Shown: one piece after another, positions 25,511-34,585 of the stretch | Layout: every line of letters begins with the position of its first letter | How positions within the stretch are numbered: the first letter of the stretch is position 1 | DNA from: Saccharofermentans sp. | Lineage (GTDB): Bacteria; Bacillota; Clostridia; Saccharofermentanales; Saccharofermentanaceae | Length of the DNA: 64,000 bases | Reading direction: 5' to 3' | NCBI GenBank assembly: GCA_024684815.1 | Contig: JAIKWL010000055.1 | Coordinates: 1-64,000, forward strand | Translations under genes and position numbers: made by a program | The notes under the pieces: model-generated | What the model was told of the DNA's origin: nothing | Seen by the model: only the letters and a program-made list of their open reading frames with translations | Database searches by the model: none

Positions 25511-27487
25511 ATGATCGACGGTTTTAGTGCACAACTGACTTTCTTACTGGTTGAATCAGTTCTTTGCTTTGTGCTGACTCCTTTTTACGCCATAAGCAAA
25601 GACCCTCTCCGTGCCCGCAAGTCTGTTGTAATATCACTGAATCTCACGTGCGGAACAATGTTGCTCTGTGAATACCTGTTCTATGTTTACAATGGCAGCA
25701 CATCACCTTTTAATACCGTGATGATGTATGTGGTAAACGCCGGCGTATATTATCTGATAGTTCTCCTGTTATTGTTCTATGCAATGCTCGTCTTCTTCAG
25801 GCTTTTCGGAAGATTTGATTTCAAGCCTGATATGCCATGCAGAAAACGGCTTATCGCAATCATCATGATTGTTATTGCAGGCTTATTGCTCGTTTTCATT
25901 TCACATTTCACCGGCATTTACTATTATTTCGACAGCAACAACATATATCAGCGCGGTCCCCTTTTCTGGCTTGCTGCCGTCATCCCCACGATCGGTGCGG
26001 TGCTGGTCGTGTCAGTAATTATTCATCATAGAGGAAAGATGACGCTTGTTCAGCGTCTTGTATTGACCTCTTACCTTATCCTGCCTCTGACAGGAGAAAT
26101 CATCCAGATCTGTTTCTTCGGAAGTTCACTGATGAATATCTTCATGGGTCTGTCCGTACTCCTTATGTTCTTTGAAAATGTTCTGGACAAGGAAAAAGAG
26201 ATCGTAAAAGCCACCAAGACCGAGATCAGGACCGGGCTTGCAAATGAGCATGCATGTATCGAATGGCTTAATGCAATGAAAGGCAAAGAGGATCTTAAAA
26301 AATATTCGGCTGTCTTCTTCGATCTCCGCAAATTCTCGGATATCAACCGTATATACGGTGTCGAAAACGGCAACAGGATCCTCGCCCAATTCAGCACAAT
26401 AATACAGAGCAAGATAGAAACCGATGAGATCCTCGGAAGACAGTTCGGCAATCAGTTTGTAGCCATTGTTAAAGACCGTAATCTTGAGAACCTTCTGGAA
26501 CTGTTAAACGGAGTTGAAGTCCCGTTCACCGATGCCGAGACCGGGCTTGAGAACAAGGTCATCTTATCAGCCCGCATCGGTGTTTATGAGATAGACAGAG
26601 CTGATCTTGACGGTGAGGATATCCTTGTATTTGCAGCCCAGGCGCTGGTTATCGCCAAGTCAAAGGACAGCGATGATATCGTTTGGCTGACTCAGGAGCT
26701 TCTCGACAGTATTGCCGCTAAAAAGAAACTTGAAAGCGATATAAGGACGGGGCTTAAAAACGGAGAGTTCATGCCGTTTTATCAGCCGAAAGTCAACATA
26801 AAGACCGGAGAGTTGTGCGGGATAGAAGCCCTCTCCAGATGGGTCCATGAAGGTGAGACAATGTCTCCCGCATCATTTATCCCGATAATGGAATCTAACG
26901 ATACTATCAGGCTTCTCGATCTGTACATCCTTAAATGCGTATGCGATGACATTGCCGAATGGATCAGACAAGGCCTTACGGCACATGTCGTTTCCGTCAA
27001 CTTCTCAAGACGTAATCTTGCAGATCCCGAACTTGCCAAAAGGATAGATGCTGTGGTCAAGGCGTCAAAGATACCTTCAAACCTTATCGAGATCGAGGTT
27101 ACCGAGACTGTTGACGAGTTCTCAATAGGCATTTTAAAAAGCTTCGTTGATGATCTTCATAAACTCGGATATAAGGTTTCTATTGATGACTTCGGAAGTG
27201 CCAGTTCATCCCTCACTCTGCTCAGGGAGATATCATTTGACACGCTCAAGATCGACAAGGGATTTGTTGATCATTCAAAGAAAAGAGATCTGTCGATCCT
27301 TACTTATATAATCAAACTTGCCAAAGAGATCGATACCGATATAGTGGCTGAAGGTGTTGAACAGAAGAACCAGGTCGATGTGCTCGATAACCTCGGTGTT
27401 GCCGTGATCCAGGGGTATTATTTTGATAAGCCCCTTTCAAAAGAAGATATGACCGCAAGACTGAGATCACCGCAGTATCAAAGGTGA
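25511..27487 (+). CDS. Membrane GGDEF-EAL protein with degenerate GGDEF (c-di-GMP phosphodiesterase)
   Basis: 658 residues. Residues 1-230 hold about seven transmembrane helices of a 7TM sensor type. The GGDEF domain has F312-G-N-Q-F316 at the active loop, so it should not make c-di-GMP. The EAL domain has its full catalytic set: E439-A-L, the Asn in SVNFSRRNL, EVTET, DDFG, the Lys in LKIDKGFVD, AEGVE and QGYYFDKP. The protein is therefore a likely phosphodiesterase, perhaps with GTP binding at the degenerate domain as control. The HAD gene follows 43 bases on. Confidence 0.92.
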   Translation: MIDGFSAQLTFLLVESVLCFVLTPFYAISKDPLRARKSVVISLNLTCGTMLLCEYLFYVYNGSTSPFNTVMMYVVNAGVYYLIVLLLLFYAMLVFFRLFGRFDFKPDMPCRKRLIAIIMIVIAGLLLVFISHFTGIYYYFDSNNIYQRGPLFWLAAVIPTIGAVLVVSVIIHHRGKMTLVQRLVLTSYLILPLTGEIIQICFFGSSLMNIFMGLSVLLMFFENVLDKEKEIVKATKTEIRTGLANEHACIEWLNAMKGKEDLKKYSAVFFDLRKFSDINRIYGVENGNRILAQFSTIIQSKIETDEILGRQFGNQFVAIVKDRNLENLLELLNGVEVPFTDAETGLENKVILSARIGVYEIDRADLDGEDILVFAAQALVIAKSKDSDDIVWLTQELLDSIAAKKKLESDIRTGLKNGEFMPFYQPKVNIKTGELCGIEALSRWVHEGETMSPASFIPIMESNDTIRLLDLYILKCVCDDIAEWIRQGLTAHVVSVNFSRRNLADPELAKRIDAVVKASKIPSNLIEIEVTETVDEFSIGILKSFVDDLHKLGYKVSIDDFGSASSSLTLLREISFDTLKIDKGFVDHSKKRDLSILTYIIKLAKEIDTDIVAEGVEQKNQVDVLDNLGVAVIQGYYFDKPLSKEDMTARLRSPQYQR

Positions 27488-27530
27488 TACAATAATATCA
27501 AGACACATCACAGGAGTATTCCGGCTGTTT

Positions 27531-28250
27531 ATGCATCACAATTTTCTATTTGATCTCGATCAGACTCTGTTGGATTTTCATGCTTCCGAGAGGGAAGCTC
27601 TGGAGATCGTTGTTACAAAGCACGGTCTTATGTTCCATGAAGACATCTACCGCAGGTTTAAGGAATACAATAAATCTCTCTGGCTTGAGCTCGAGAAAGG
27701 GACTATCTCAAGAACAGAACTGTTTACAATGAGATTCAATGACCTTATCCAAAACTGCGGATGCGACATTACTAAGTTCGACGCGCTTAAGATCAATGAC
27801 GAATTCATCTATACCATGTCCGTTAACGGCATTCTGATGGACGGCGCCTTGGAATTTGTTAAAAAGATCAAGGAAGAGATCCAAGATTCAAGGATATATA
27901 TTATCTCGAACGGTGCAACAGTTAATGCTACCGGAAGGATCAGATCCACCGGACTGGATAAATATATTGACGGCATATACATCAGCGAAGCGCTGGGCGT
28001 TAACAAACCCTCTGTTGAATTCTTCGATATCTGCCTTAAAGATATCGGCGAACAGAAAGGATCCTGCATAGTTATCGGAGATTCACTGACATCTGATATG
28101 CTCGGAGCAAAGAATGCTTCACTGAGATCCGTGTGGTTTATGCCTCAGGGTGATATCGGAAAAGCCGTAAGCGCATATAACATCGACTATTGCGCTTCTT
28201 CATTTGATGAGCTATTTGCGATATTAAGCAAATGGGCGGAACATAACTGA
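27531..28250 (+). CDS. HAD-superfamily hydrolase, YjjG-type
   Basis: 239 residues. HAD motif I is FDLDQTLLDF, motif II ISNGA, motif III the Lys in LGVNKPSVEFF, and motif IV GDSLTSDMLGA. The helical cap between motifs I and II and overall length match the YjjG nucleotidase/phosphoglycolate-phosphatase-like subgroup. It probably removes phosphate from nucleoside monophosphates or damaged metabolites. Likely co-transcribed with the GGDEF-EAL gene. Confidence 0.9.
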   Translation: MHHNFLFDLDQTLLDFHASEREALEIVVTKHGLMFHEDIYRRFKEYNKSLWLELEKGTISRTELFTMRFNDLIQNCGCDITKFDALKINDEFIYTMSVNGILMDGALEFVKKIKEEIQDSRIYIISNGATVNATGRIRSTGLDKYIDGIYISEALGVNKPSVEFFDICLKDIGEQKGSCIVIGDSLTSDMLGAKNASLRSVWFMPQGDIGKAVSAYNIDYCASSFDELFAILSKWAEHN

Positions 28251-28253
28251 CAA

Positions 28254-29369
28254 TTAATCTTTGTCTTCAAAGACCAATATATTCTTTCCGTGCTGCTTGC
28301 CGTAATACATACGCTCATCGGCTTTTTTAATAACAGCCTCCGGCTCCTTGTATTCAGCTTTGTATTCCTCGAGTCCGATCGTTAACGTTACGAAGATCTG
28401 CTTGTTAAAGAACTCCGTCGGATTGGATTCAACCGTTTTTCTCAATCTTTCCACTTTGCCTTTAGCCGATATCAGATTGCAGTTCTTCATGAGGATAACG
28501 AATTCTTCTCCTCCCCATCTGCAGATATCACATCCCGGCAGTTCCTGGCTTATTACCGTTGTAATATGCTTCAGCACCTCATCACCGGCATCATGACCGT
28601 ATGAATCGTTTACGCGCTTAAAATCATCCAGATCGCAAAAGGCTATGCAGAAGTGATTGTTCCTGTCAGAATCCATAAGCGAACTGACTAAAGGAAGGAA
28701 TCCGCGTCGGTTCAAAAGACTTGTCAGCGCATCCTCATGTGCATCCGCCGATAACTGCCTGTTTTTCTGTTCCAGACTGATAACCATATTCTCACTCGTG
28801 TAAATATATATCGCATAATAGAATATGATCGAAAATACCATTGCAAATGCGGAAAAGATCAGCAGCACCAGTATCAATGCGGGAGTCATATAATAAAACG
28901 GTTCAACATCAGAGAAGCTTATATATAGAACCATAAAGACTGCGAAAACAAATATAAGCGTCAGGACAACGCCCCATCTCTTCTTTCCTTTAAAAAGATT
29001 GCTTCCGAAGTAAATGATAATAGGCAGGATCGAGAACAGGAAAAAGTAGGTTCCGCACCTAAGTCCGACATAGTAAGTTGATACGACCGAATAAGCGGTT
29101 ACTTCAGCGATTATGCTGATATAGGCAGGCAGGATATGACCGAACCTGCAAAGAATAAAGCAGAAGATATAGATAATTACACTTAAGAAATTAAACTGGA
29201 CAAGAGTGTTTACACCGCCCAAAAAGAAAATAAACAACAGCATCGCATGAACAAAACCCATAACTCCGACAGTAAACGAAAAGGCATTATTGACAAAGAA
29301 AAGGAGCGCCTTGTCAATTAATGCAGGATCACTTTTAGGAGATTGCTTTTTGTTCACGGCTTTATCCAT
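28254..29369 (-). CDS. Membrane diguanylate cyclase (GGDEF)
   Basis: 371 residues. Six transmembrane helices (about 30-200) precede a GGDEF domain with DALTSLLNRRGFLP, IAFCDLDDFKRVNDSYGHDAGDEVL and the intact motif RWGGEEFVILM. A synthase role for c-di-GMP is expected. The gene converges with the HAD gene, with only three bases between stops. It is the third c-di-GMP protein in 5.2 kb. Confidence 0.93.
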   Translation of the reverse strand: MDKAVNKKQSPKSDPALIDKALLFFVNNAFSFTVGVMGFVHAMLLFIFFLGGVNTLVQFNFLSVIIYIFCFILCRFGHILPAYISIIAEVTAYSVVSTYYVGLRCGTYFFLFSILPIIIYFGSNLFKGKKRWGVVLTLIFVFAVFMVLYISFSDVEPFYYMTPALILVLLIFSAFAMVFSIIFYYAIYIYTSENMVISLEQKNRQLSADAHEDALTSLLNRRGFLPLVSSLMDSDRNNHFCIAFCDLDDFKRVNDSYGHDAGDEVLKHITTVISQELPGCDICRWGGEEFVILMKNCNLISAKGKVERLRKTVESNPTEFFNKQIFVTLTIGLEEYKAEYKEPEAVIKKADERMYYGKQHGKNILVFEDKD

Positions 29370-29497
29370 ATTGATCTTTATCCTTGGTGCGAAGCTGATG
29401 TCTGCGGCTGCGGCTAAAAACTGTTAACTATATTTTGGCATTCAAAAATGAATAAACCTATATTTAAAATATGAATTATTTATGAGATGATGTCCGT

Positions 29498-30436
29498 TCA
29501 TCTGTAAAGAGTGTTGGAGTTTAAAGGCCTCGGAGATCCGCAGTGTCCGCAGAAATTAAATGTGGACAGAGTACCGCAGACCGGACAATGCCACATATTA
29601 CCCATCGGCCTCTGCCTGCCGCATCTTGAACAGTAGTTGAGATAATTGATCACGCCGCAGCTGCATGTCCAGGTACCGACAAATTCAGGTCTGTAAACAA
29701 GCTGGTTATCACCCGGAAGGCTGACAATACAAAAATCATGTCTTGAGGACCGGATAATAAGGATTATGGATACAACGAATAATGCGATGACAAAACCTAT
29801 CCACAAAACCAGACTGATCCCGCTCATGACTTCATCACCGGATGACGCGCCTCCCATAATAATGGCATCATAGATACCGTGAAGAACTATCGGGATCAGC
29901 ATCGAAAGCATAATGTGCAGTGCACACTTCCTGCTCTTAGTCAGGCTTGCATACTTTGCCTTACTGTAGAAATACCCCATGAACACTGCAAAACATGCGT
30001 GTCCGGGAACAGCCGTAAACATGCGCATCAGCGCTACATCCGTTCCGTTTATAAAGACATACAGGACATTCTCCAGAGCTGCAAAACCTAATGAGACAAA
30101 GACGGCATAAACGATTGCATCATAACTGTAATTGAAGTTCCTGTTCTTCCAGGTTATAAGTCTCAGCACAAGGAATTTGCCCAGTTCCTCAGCAGGACCG
30201 ACAACCAAAACAGCTACCATGATTGAAGAAAGCATGTAATTATTTAATTGAACAATAAAAATGAGTTCAACTATTGTCTGTCCTATGGTCTCAGCGATAA
30301 AAGCGGTAATCACTGTGCCCATTCCGGCAAAGAACAGAGCGATAAGAAGACTGATCGGTTCCTTCTCCTTCTTATCGTTGAAATATATGAAAAGGAGCAA
30401 TCCGACTACCGGGATCAGCGCCAAAGAAAATAACAT
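29498..30436 (-). CDS. PrsW-family intramembrane protease-like protein with zinc ribbons
   Basis: 312 residues. About eight transmembrane helices carry the PrsW motifs: GPAEELGKFLVLR, AIVYAVFVSLGFAALENVLYV and TAVPGHACFAVFMGYF. The glutamates and His match the putative metal site of PrsW proteases, which cleave anti-sigma factor RsiW in Bacillus. The C-terminal 70 residues hold two zinc ribbons (CSCG...CSRCG and CPVCG...CGHCG), an addition seen in clostridial members. No anti-sigma factor gene is nearby; the substrate is unknown. Confidence 0.88.
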   Translation of the reverse strand: MLFSLALIPVVGLLLFIYFNDKKEKEPISLLIALFFAGMGTVITAFIAETIGQTIVELIFIVQLNNYMLSSIMVAVLVVGPAEELGKFLVLRLITWKNRNFNYSYDAIVYAVFVSLGFAALENVLYVFINGTDVALMRMFTAVPGHACFAVFMGYFYSKAKYASLTKSRKCALHIMLSMLIPIVLHGIYDAIIMGGASSGDEVMSGISLVLWIGFVIALFVVSIILIIRSSRHDFCIVSLPGDNQLVYRPEFVGTWTCSCGVINYLNYCSRCGRQRPMGNMWHCPVCGTLSTFNFCGHCGSPRPLNSNTLYR

Positions 30437-30546
30437 AAAGCACTCCTTGTAAAAGAAAGAATCAGGACAGATATATTATTTCAAAGTATCTGACGGGAAT
30501 TAGAATAGCATTTTTCTTTGAGCATGTCACTTGCCGGCTGTTTTCA

Positions 30547-30573
30547 TTGTCAGCGCTTTTCTGATGTTATAAT
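30547..30573 (+). promoter_or_regulatory. Promoter of the LRR surface protein gene
   Basis: TTGTCA at 30547-30552 and TGTTATAAT, an extended -10 whose TATAAT lies at 30568-30573 (spacer 15). The ATG at 30606 follows with AAAGGAA as RBS. Confidence 0.65.
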
Positions 30574-30605
30574 GCAAAGACAGGTTATCCAAAAGGAACA
30601 GATAT

Positions 30606-32888
30606 ATGAAAAGATTAACAGGTATACTTGCAGTCATTATCACCGCCGCGGTCCTTATGCCGTGTTTAGGTGATATCCCCGTCATGGCAGCAGGAGGAGT
30701 CGCTATAAACAGCACAAACTTTCCGGATGCCAACTTCAGATCAGTAATCTCCGGAAGAGATTATGACCAGAACGGCAACGGTTATCTGGACAATAATGAA
30801 ATAAGCAAAACACTCAACATCCGCTGTGAAGGCAAGAATATAAGTTCATTAAAAGGGATCGAATTTTTTACATCTCTTCAGGGACTCTGGTGCAAAGAAA
30901 ACAACATCAGTTCTTTAGATGTCAGCAAGAACACAGATCTTCGCGGTATATGGTGCTCAGATAACGCCTTGACTTCCCTGGATCTCTCTAAAAACACGAA
31001 ACTGGTCTGGGTATACTGCTACAACTGCAAGATCACCTCACTTGATTTCTCGAAAAATCCCAATATGGCCTATATCGAGTGCAACTCAAATCCTTTAAAG
31101 TCGTTAAACGTCTCATCTAATTCCGAACTTGAACATCTTATGTGCGGAGACTGCGGGCTTACTTCGCTTAATCTCAGCGGCAATCCCAAACTCACGCATC
31201 TGGATGCTTTTAATAACAAACTGACAAAACTGGACGTATCCAAAAACACAAAACTTATACGTCTCAATATCTGGAGCAATAAAAATCTCGGCAGCATCAA
31301 TATAAGCAATATTAAAGGACTGCAATACTACAATTGTGCTTATAATGATGCAACTTCTGTCAATGTAAGCAACAACACGCATCTGAGAAAACTTATCTGC
31401 AGTTATAACAATATATCCTCTTTGAATCTGTCCAACAATCCGGAACTGGTCTATCTTGACTGTGCATGCAATGACATCAGTTCGCTGGATCTGTCCAAAA
31501 ACCCCTGTCTTTTCTTCCTTCAGGCTTTTACCAATAAGTTCACAACTCTGAATATCGGAAATAACAGCCGTCTGATAAAAACATATAAAGACGGGTTCAA
31601 AAAATCCGAATACAAAGTGTGCAAAGGCCATTCCTGGTCCATCAATTACGGTGAGGATCTTTTATATTTCCTTTGTTTTGATGACAGCGTAACTTTGAGC
31701 ACAAAATACACCAACCCTTCTTATATTCCGGACAGCTATGTGGATTCGAATGACGGCTTGTCTTCATCAGATGATCTTGTAACACGCGAAATGGTCATGG
31801 ATGCTCTTTATGATCTTGCGGGAAGACCACATGTAACAGGCTCATCGAGATTTACTGATGTCGAATACGGTTCATGGTATGCTGATGCCGTAACCTGGGG
31901 TGAATCAAATAACATTGCAATGGGTTATCCCTTCATTTGTTCAGATACATTCGGTGTCGGACAGACAGTTACAAGAGAAGATCTGACATTCATGTTATAC
32001 AGGTTCTCTGAAGCGGTCGGATATTACAGCGCATTCGATTATGGAAGGACGGATGATTTTAAGGATTTCTTCGAAATCGATTATTATGCATGGAATGCCG
32101 TAACATGGGGCGTTCAATGGGAGATCCTGATCCCGAAGGGTTCATCCGGCGCACCAAACAGCCAGCGTAATATCTGTCCTCACGGCAGAGTTACCCGCAA
32201 GGAATTCATGTCCATGATAAACAGCATGATGGATCTTAACGGTCTGTCACATGTAAAGACTCCAAAGACCGATAACGGATGGTACAAGGAATTCGGCGGG
32301 GGCTGGAAATATTATGTTAAGGGGACTAATCTTGCTTCTGCTTGGCATCAGTCAGGTTCATCCTGGTATTACTTCAACAGCAACGGATTTATGGTCACAG
32401 GCTGGAAGTATATCAGCGGCTCATGGCATTTCTTTAATGCTTCCGGAATAATGCAGACAGGTTGGCTGAGAGCAGGAAGCGACTGGTATTATCTTGAGCC
32501 TTCAGGCGCAATGTTTACAGGCTGGAGGTTATCCGGCGGCAAATGGTACTACTTTGACTCATCCGGCCCGATGGTTACCGGCTGGAATCTGATAGACGGG
32601 GACTGGTACTGTTTTGATTCATCGGGAGCTATGCTCACCGGATGGAATCAGATAAACGGAAAATGGTATTACCTTAATGCCTCAGGCAGGATGTTCACAG
32701 GCTGGAAAGAAGCAGGGGGCAAATGGTATTACCTTGGGAATTCAGGTTCAATGGTCACCGGGTGGCTTGAATATAACGGAAGCTGGTACTATCTTGATAC
32801 CGGCGGGGAAATGGTTGCCGGAACCTCCAAAAAGATCAAAGGCAGAACCTATAACTTCGATACTTCAGGCAGATGCCTTAACCCGTAA
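30606..32888 (+). CDS. Secreted LRR / SLH-like / choline-binding-type wall protein
   Basis: 760 residues. Signal peptide 1-28, then an EF-hand-like calcium loop (DYDQNGNGYLDNNEI, about 51-65). Ten or more leucine-rich repeats of about 21 residues (LDLSKNTKL pattern, 70-335) follow. Next is an SLH-like region (about 395-545, FTDVEYGSWYADAVTWGESNNIAMGYP and YYAWNAVTWG) and about ten wall-binding repeats of the GWxxxxGxWYYFxxxGxM type (about 560-760). The repeats attach to wall polymers; the LRR part probably binds other cells, host or fibre. Own promoter at 30547-30573. Confidence 0.92.
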   Translation: MKRLTGILAVIITAAVLMPCLGDIPVMAAGGVAINSTNFPDANFRSVISGRDYDQNGNGYLDNNEISKTLNIRCEGKNISSLKGIEFFTSLQGLWCKENNISSLDVSKNTDLRGIWCSDNALTSLDLSKNTKLVWVYCYNCKITSLDFSKNPNMAYIECNSNPLKSLNVSSNSELEHLMCGDCGLTSLNLSGNPKLTHLDAFNNKLTKLDVSKNTKLIRLNIWSNKNLGSINISNIKGLQYYNCAYNDATSVNVSNNTHLRKLICSYNNISSLNLSNNPELVYLDCACNDISSLDLSKNPCLFFLQAFTNKFTTLNIGNNSRLIKTYKDGFKKSEYKVCKGHSWSINYGEDLLYFLCFDDSVTLSTKYTNPSYIPDSYVDSNDGLSSSDDLVTREMVMDALYDLAGRPHVTGSSRFTDVEYGSWYADAVTWGESNNIAMGYPFICSDTFGVGQTVTREDLTFMLYRFSEAVGYYSAFDYGRTDDFKDFFEIDYYAWNAVTWGVQWEILIPKGSSGAPNSQRNICPHGRVTRKEFMSMINSMMDLNGLSHVKTPKTDNGWYKEFGGGWKYYVKGTNLASAWHQSGSSWYYFNSNGFMVTGWKYISGSWHFFNASGIMQTGWLRAGSDWYYLEPSGAMFTGWRLSGGKWYYFDSSGPMVTGWNLIDGDWYCFDSSGAMLTGWNQINGKWYYLNASGRMFTGWKEAGGKWYYLGNSGSMVTGWLEYNGSWYYLDTGGEMVAGTSKKIKGRTYNFDTSGRCLNP

Positions 32889-32901
32889 CAAGGTGAGAAA
32901 T

Positions 32902-33378
32902 TCAGAAATCATCTGTGTCATGATACAGATAATCTATTCCGTAATCGATAATATCCTTGACCTGATCGTTAGTTCTCATACTGCCTTTCTTACGGTTGCA
33001 CCGCCAGCAGAGACATTGAAGATTATCAATATCTTTGCCGGTACCGCCCTGCGATACTGACTTTATGTGATCGGCTTCAAGCAGAAGGTAATCGCCTAAC
33101 CCCTCACAAAGACTGTCCAGGAAATCCCTGGATATACCGCATATCTGACAGGTGTAGTTATCACGCTCGAACACTTCCGCCTTGTCAGATGCTCTTATCC
33201 TGCGTCTTCCTGCTATCTCTTTCTGATATCTCTCATACCGGAGAATATCACGCTGCTGTTTTCTGTATATGAATATAACCGCCAGAAGTGTAAGAAAAAC
33301 AACTGCCAGAAGAAAAAACAGAACAGGAATAATATCTGCATTGTACGAACCTGCAAACAGGTCTTCAAAACTGTCCAT
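32902..33378 (-). CDS. Membrane-anchored HNH endonuclease-like protein
   Basis: 158 residues. One transmembrane helix (about 14-37, ADIIPVLFFLLAVVFLTLLAVIFIY) and a basic linker lead to an HNH domain: CQICG, LLLEADHIKSVSQGGTGKDIDNLQCLCWRCNRKKG, which includes the zinc Cys pairs and the DH and N positions. HNH proteins tethered to the membrane are less usual; the target could be incoming DNA. It converges with the LRR gene, 13 bases apart. Confidence 0.85.
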   Translation of the reverse strand: MDSFEDLFAGSYNADIIPVLFFLLAVVFLTLLAVIFIYRKQQRDILRYERYQKEIAGRRRIRASDKAEVFERDNYTCQICGISRDFLDSLCEGLGDYLLLEADHIKSVSQGGTGKDIDNLQCLCWRCNRKKGSMRTNDQVKDIIDYGIDYLYHDTDDF

Positions 33379-33502
33379 CCGGTGCTCCCCTCATAAATGA
33401 TCACACTTTGAAAATAAGCAGAAAATATAATCTCTGCATACTTTCAATCATATTATATGAAAAGACGGGGATAATAATCGTACTTATCCGTGCTGCTCGA
33501 CG

Positions 33503-34462
33503 TCAGATGTTGTAATACCAAACATCTCCCTGTTCGATCTCTTCTGTCTTACGCTTGTTGTCGTTTGTCTGATACTCCATCTCAAGATTCTTCATGCTGA
33601 CTTTTGAGTTTGCATCAATAGAACGTGTGATGAAAGTATTGCCTCCGACAACAGTGTTCTCGCCAATGACAGTCTCACCGCCAAGGATCGAAGCTCCGGC
33701 ATAGATAGTAACATTGTCGCATATGGTCGGGTGACGTTTCTTGCCTGAGAGTTTCTGCCCTCCGCGTGTTGACAGGGCACCTATCGTTACGCCCTGATAG
33801 ATCTTTACGTTGTTGCCTATAATGGATGTCTCACCGACAACAATACCGGTGCCGTGATCGATGAAGAAGTATTTGCCGATAGTTGCTCCGGGATGAATAT
33901 CGATTCCGGTCTCAGAATGAGCATATTCCGTCATAAGGCGCGGCAGGATCGGAACTTTAAGCAGATAGAGTTCGTGAGCGATACGGTATACAGTGATAGC
34001 CATAAGGCCCGGATAAGCCAGTATTATCTCATCAAAATTAGCGGCAGCAGGATCTCCGTCCAAAGTCGCAAGAAGATCTGTCTCAAGGTATTCTCTGATC
34101 TTCGGTATCTTCAAAAAGAACTCCCTGCAGATACGGTAACTTTCCTTATCGCGTTCTTCATCTGACATTTTGTTGTCGCCTTGGGAATAATCAAGAGCTC
34201 TGTATATCTGTTTCTTAAGATGGTAGAAAACGTCTTCAATGGTTACCGCAAAGCTGTTCTTAGGATTGTATATCTTATAGGTGCGGTCACGGAAATATCC
34301 GGGATACATGATCCTGAAAAAATGCTCGACAAGCTCTCTTACCTCTTCTTTGTCAGGATTGCTGAAGAGCTTTATGGCATCGATATTCTTCCCGCCGTCA
34401 AAATCCGAGATGATCGCATCAACGATCTCATTGATCTCGTTGTCCACATGCCTGTCATACAT
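33503..34462 (-). CDS. cysE: Serine O-acetyltransferase (EpsC-type)
   Basis: 319 residues from the ATG at 34462, which has GGAGG eight bases upstream; an ATG at 34477 overlaps that RBS region and was rejected. The N-terminal helical domain (about 1-175) precedes a left-handed beta-helix of hexapeptide repeats with IDIHPGATIGKYFFIDHGTGIVVGETSIIGNNVKIYQGVTIGA and KRHPTICDNVTIYAGA, including catalytic His residues. It makes O-acetylserine from serine and acetyl-CoA, the first step of cysteine synthesis. The upstream SulP gene fits a sulfur-assimilation role. Confidence 0.92.
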   Translation of the reverse strand: MYDRHVDNEINEIVDAIISDFDGGKNIDAIKLFSNPDKEEVRELVEHFFRIMYPGYFRDRTYKIYNPKNSFAVTIEDVFYHLKKQIYRALDYSQGDNKMSDEERDKESYRICREFFLKIPKIREYLETDLLATLDGDPAAANFDEIILAYPGLMAITVYRIAHELYLLKVPILPRLMTEYAHSETGIDIHPGATIGKYFFIDHGTGIVVGETSIIGNNVKIYQGVTIGALSTRGGQKLSGKKRHPTICDNVTIYAGASILGGETVIGENTVVGGNTFITRSIDANSKVSMKNLEMEYQTNDNKRKTEEIEQGDVWYYNI

Positions 34463-34585
34463 ATACTCATCCTCCATATAATCCGGAAATACTTTTAAAT
34501 ATGTTTATATCCGAGCAAAACGGAATAGTCAAGAAAGGACTTAACGGATCATTCCGTCAGGAAAAGCATATTTTCCGGAATCTGC

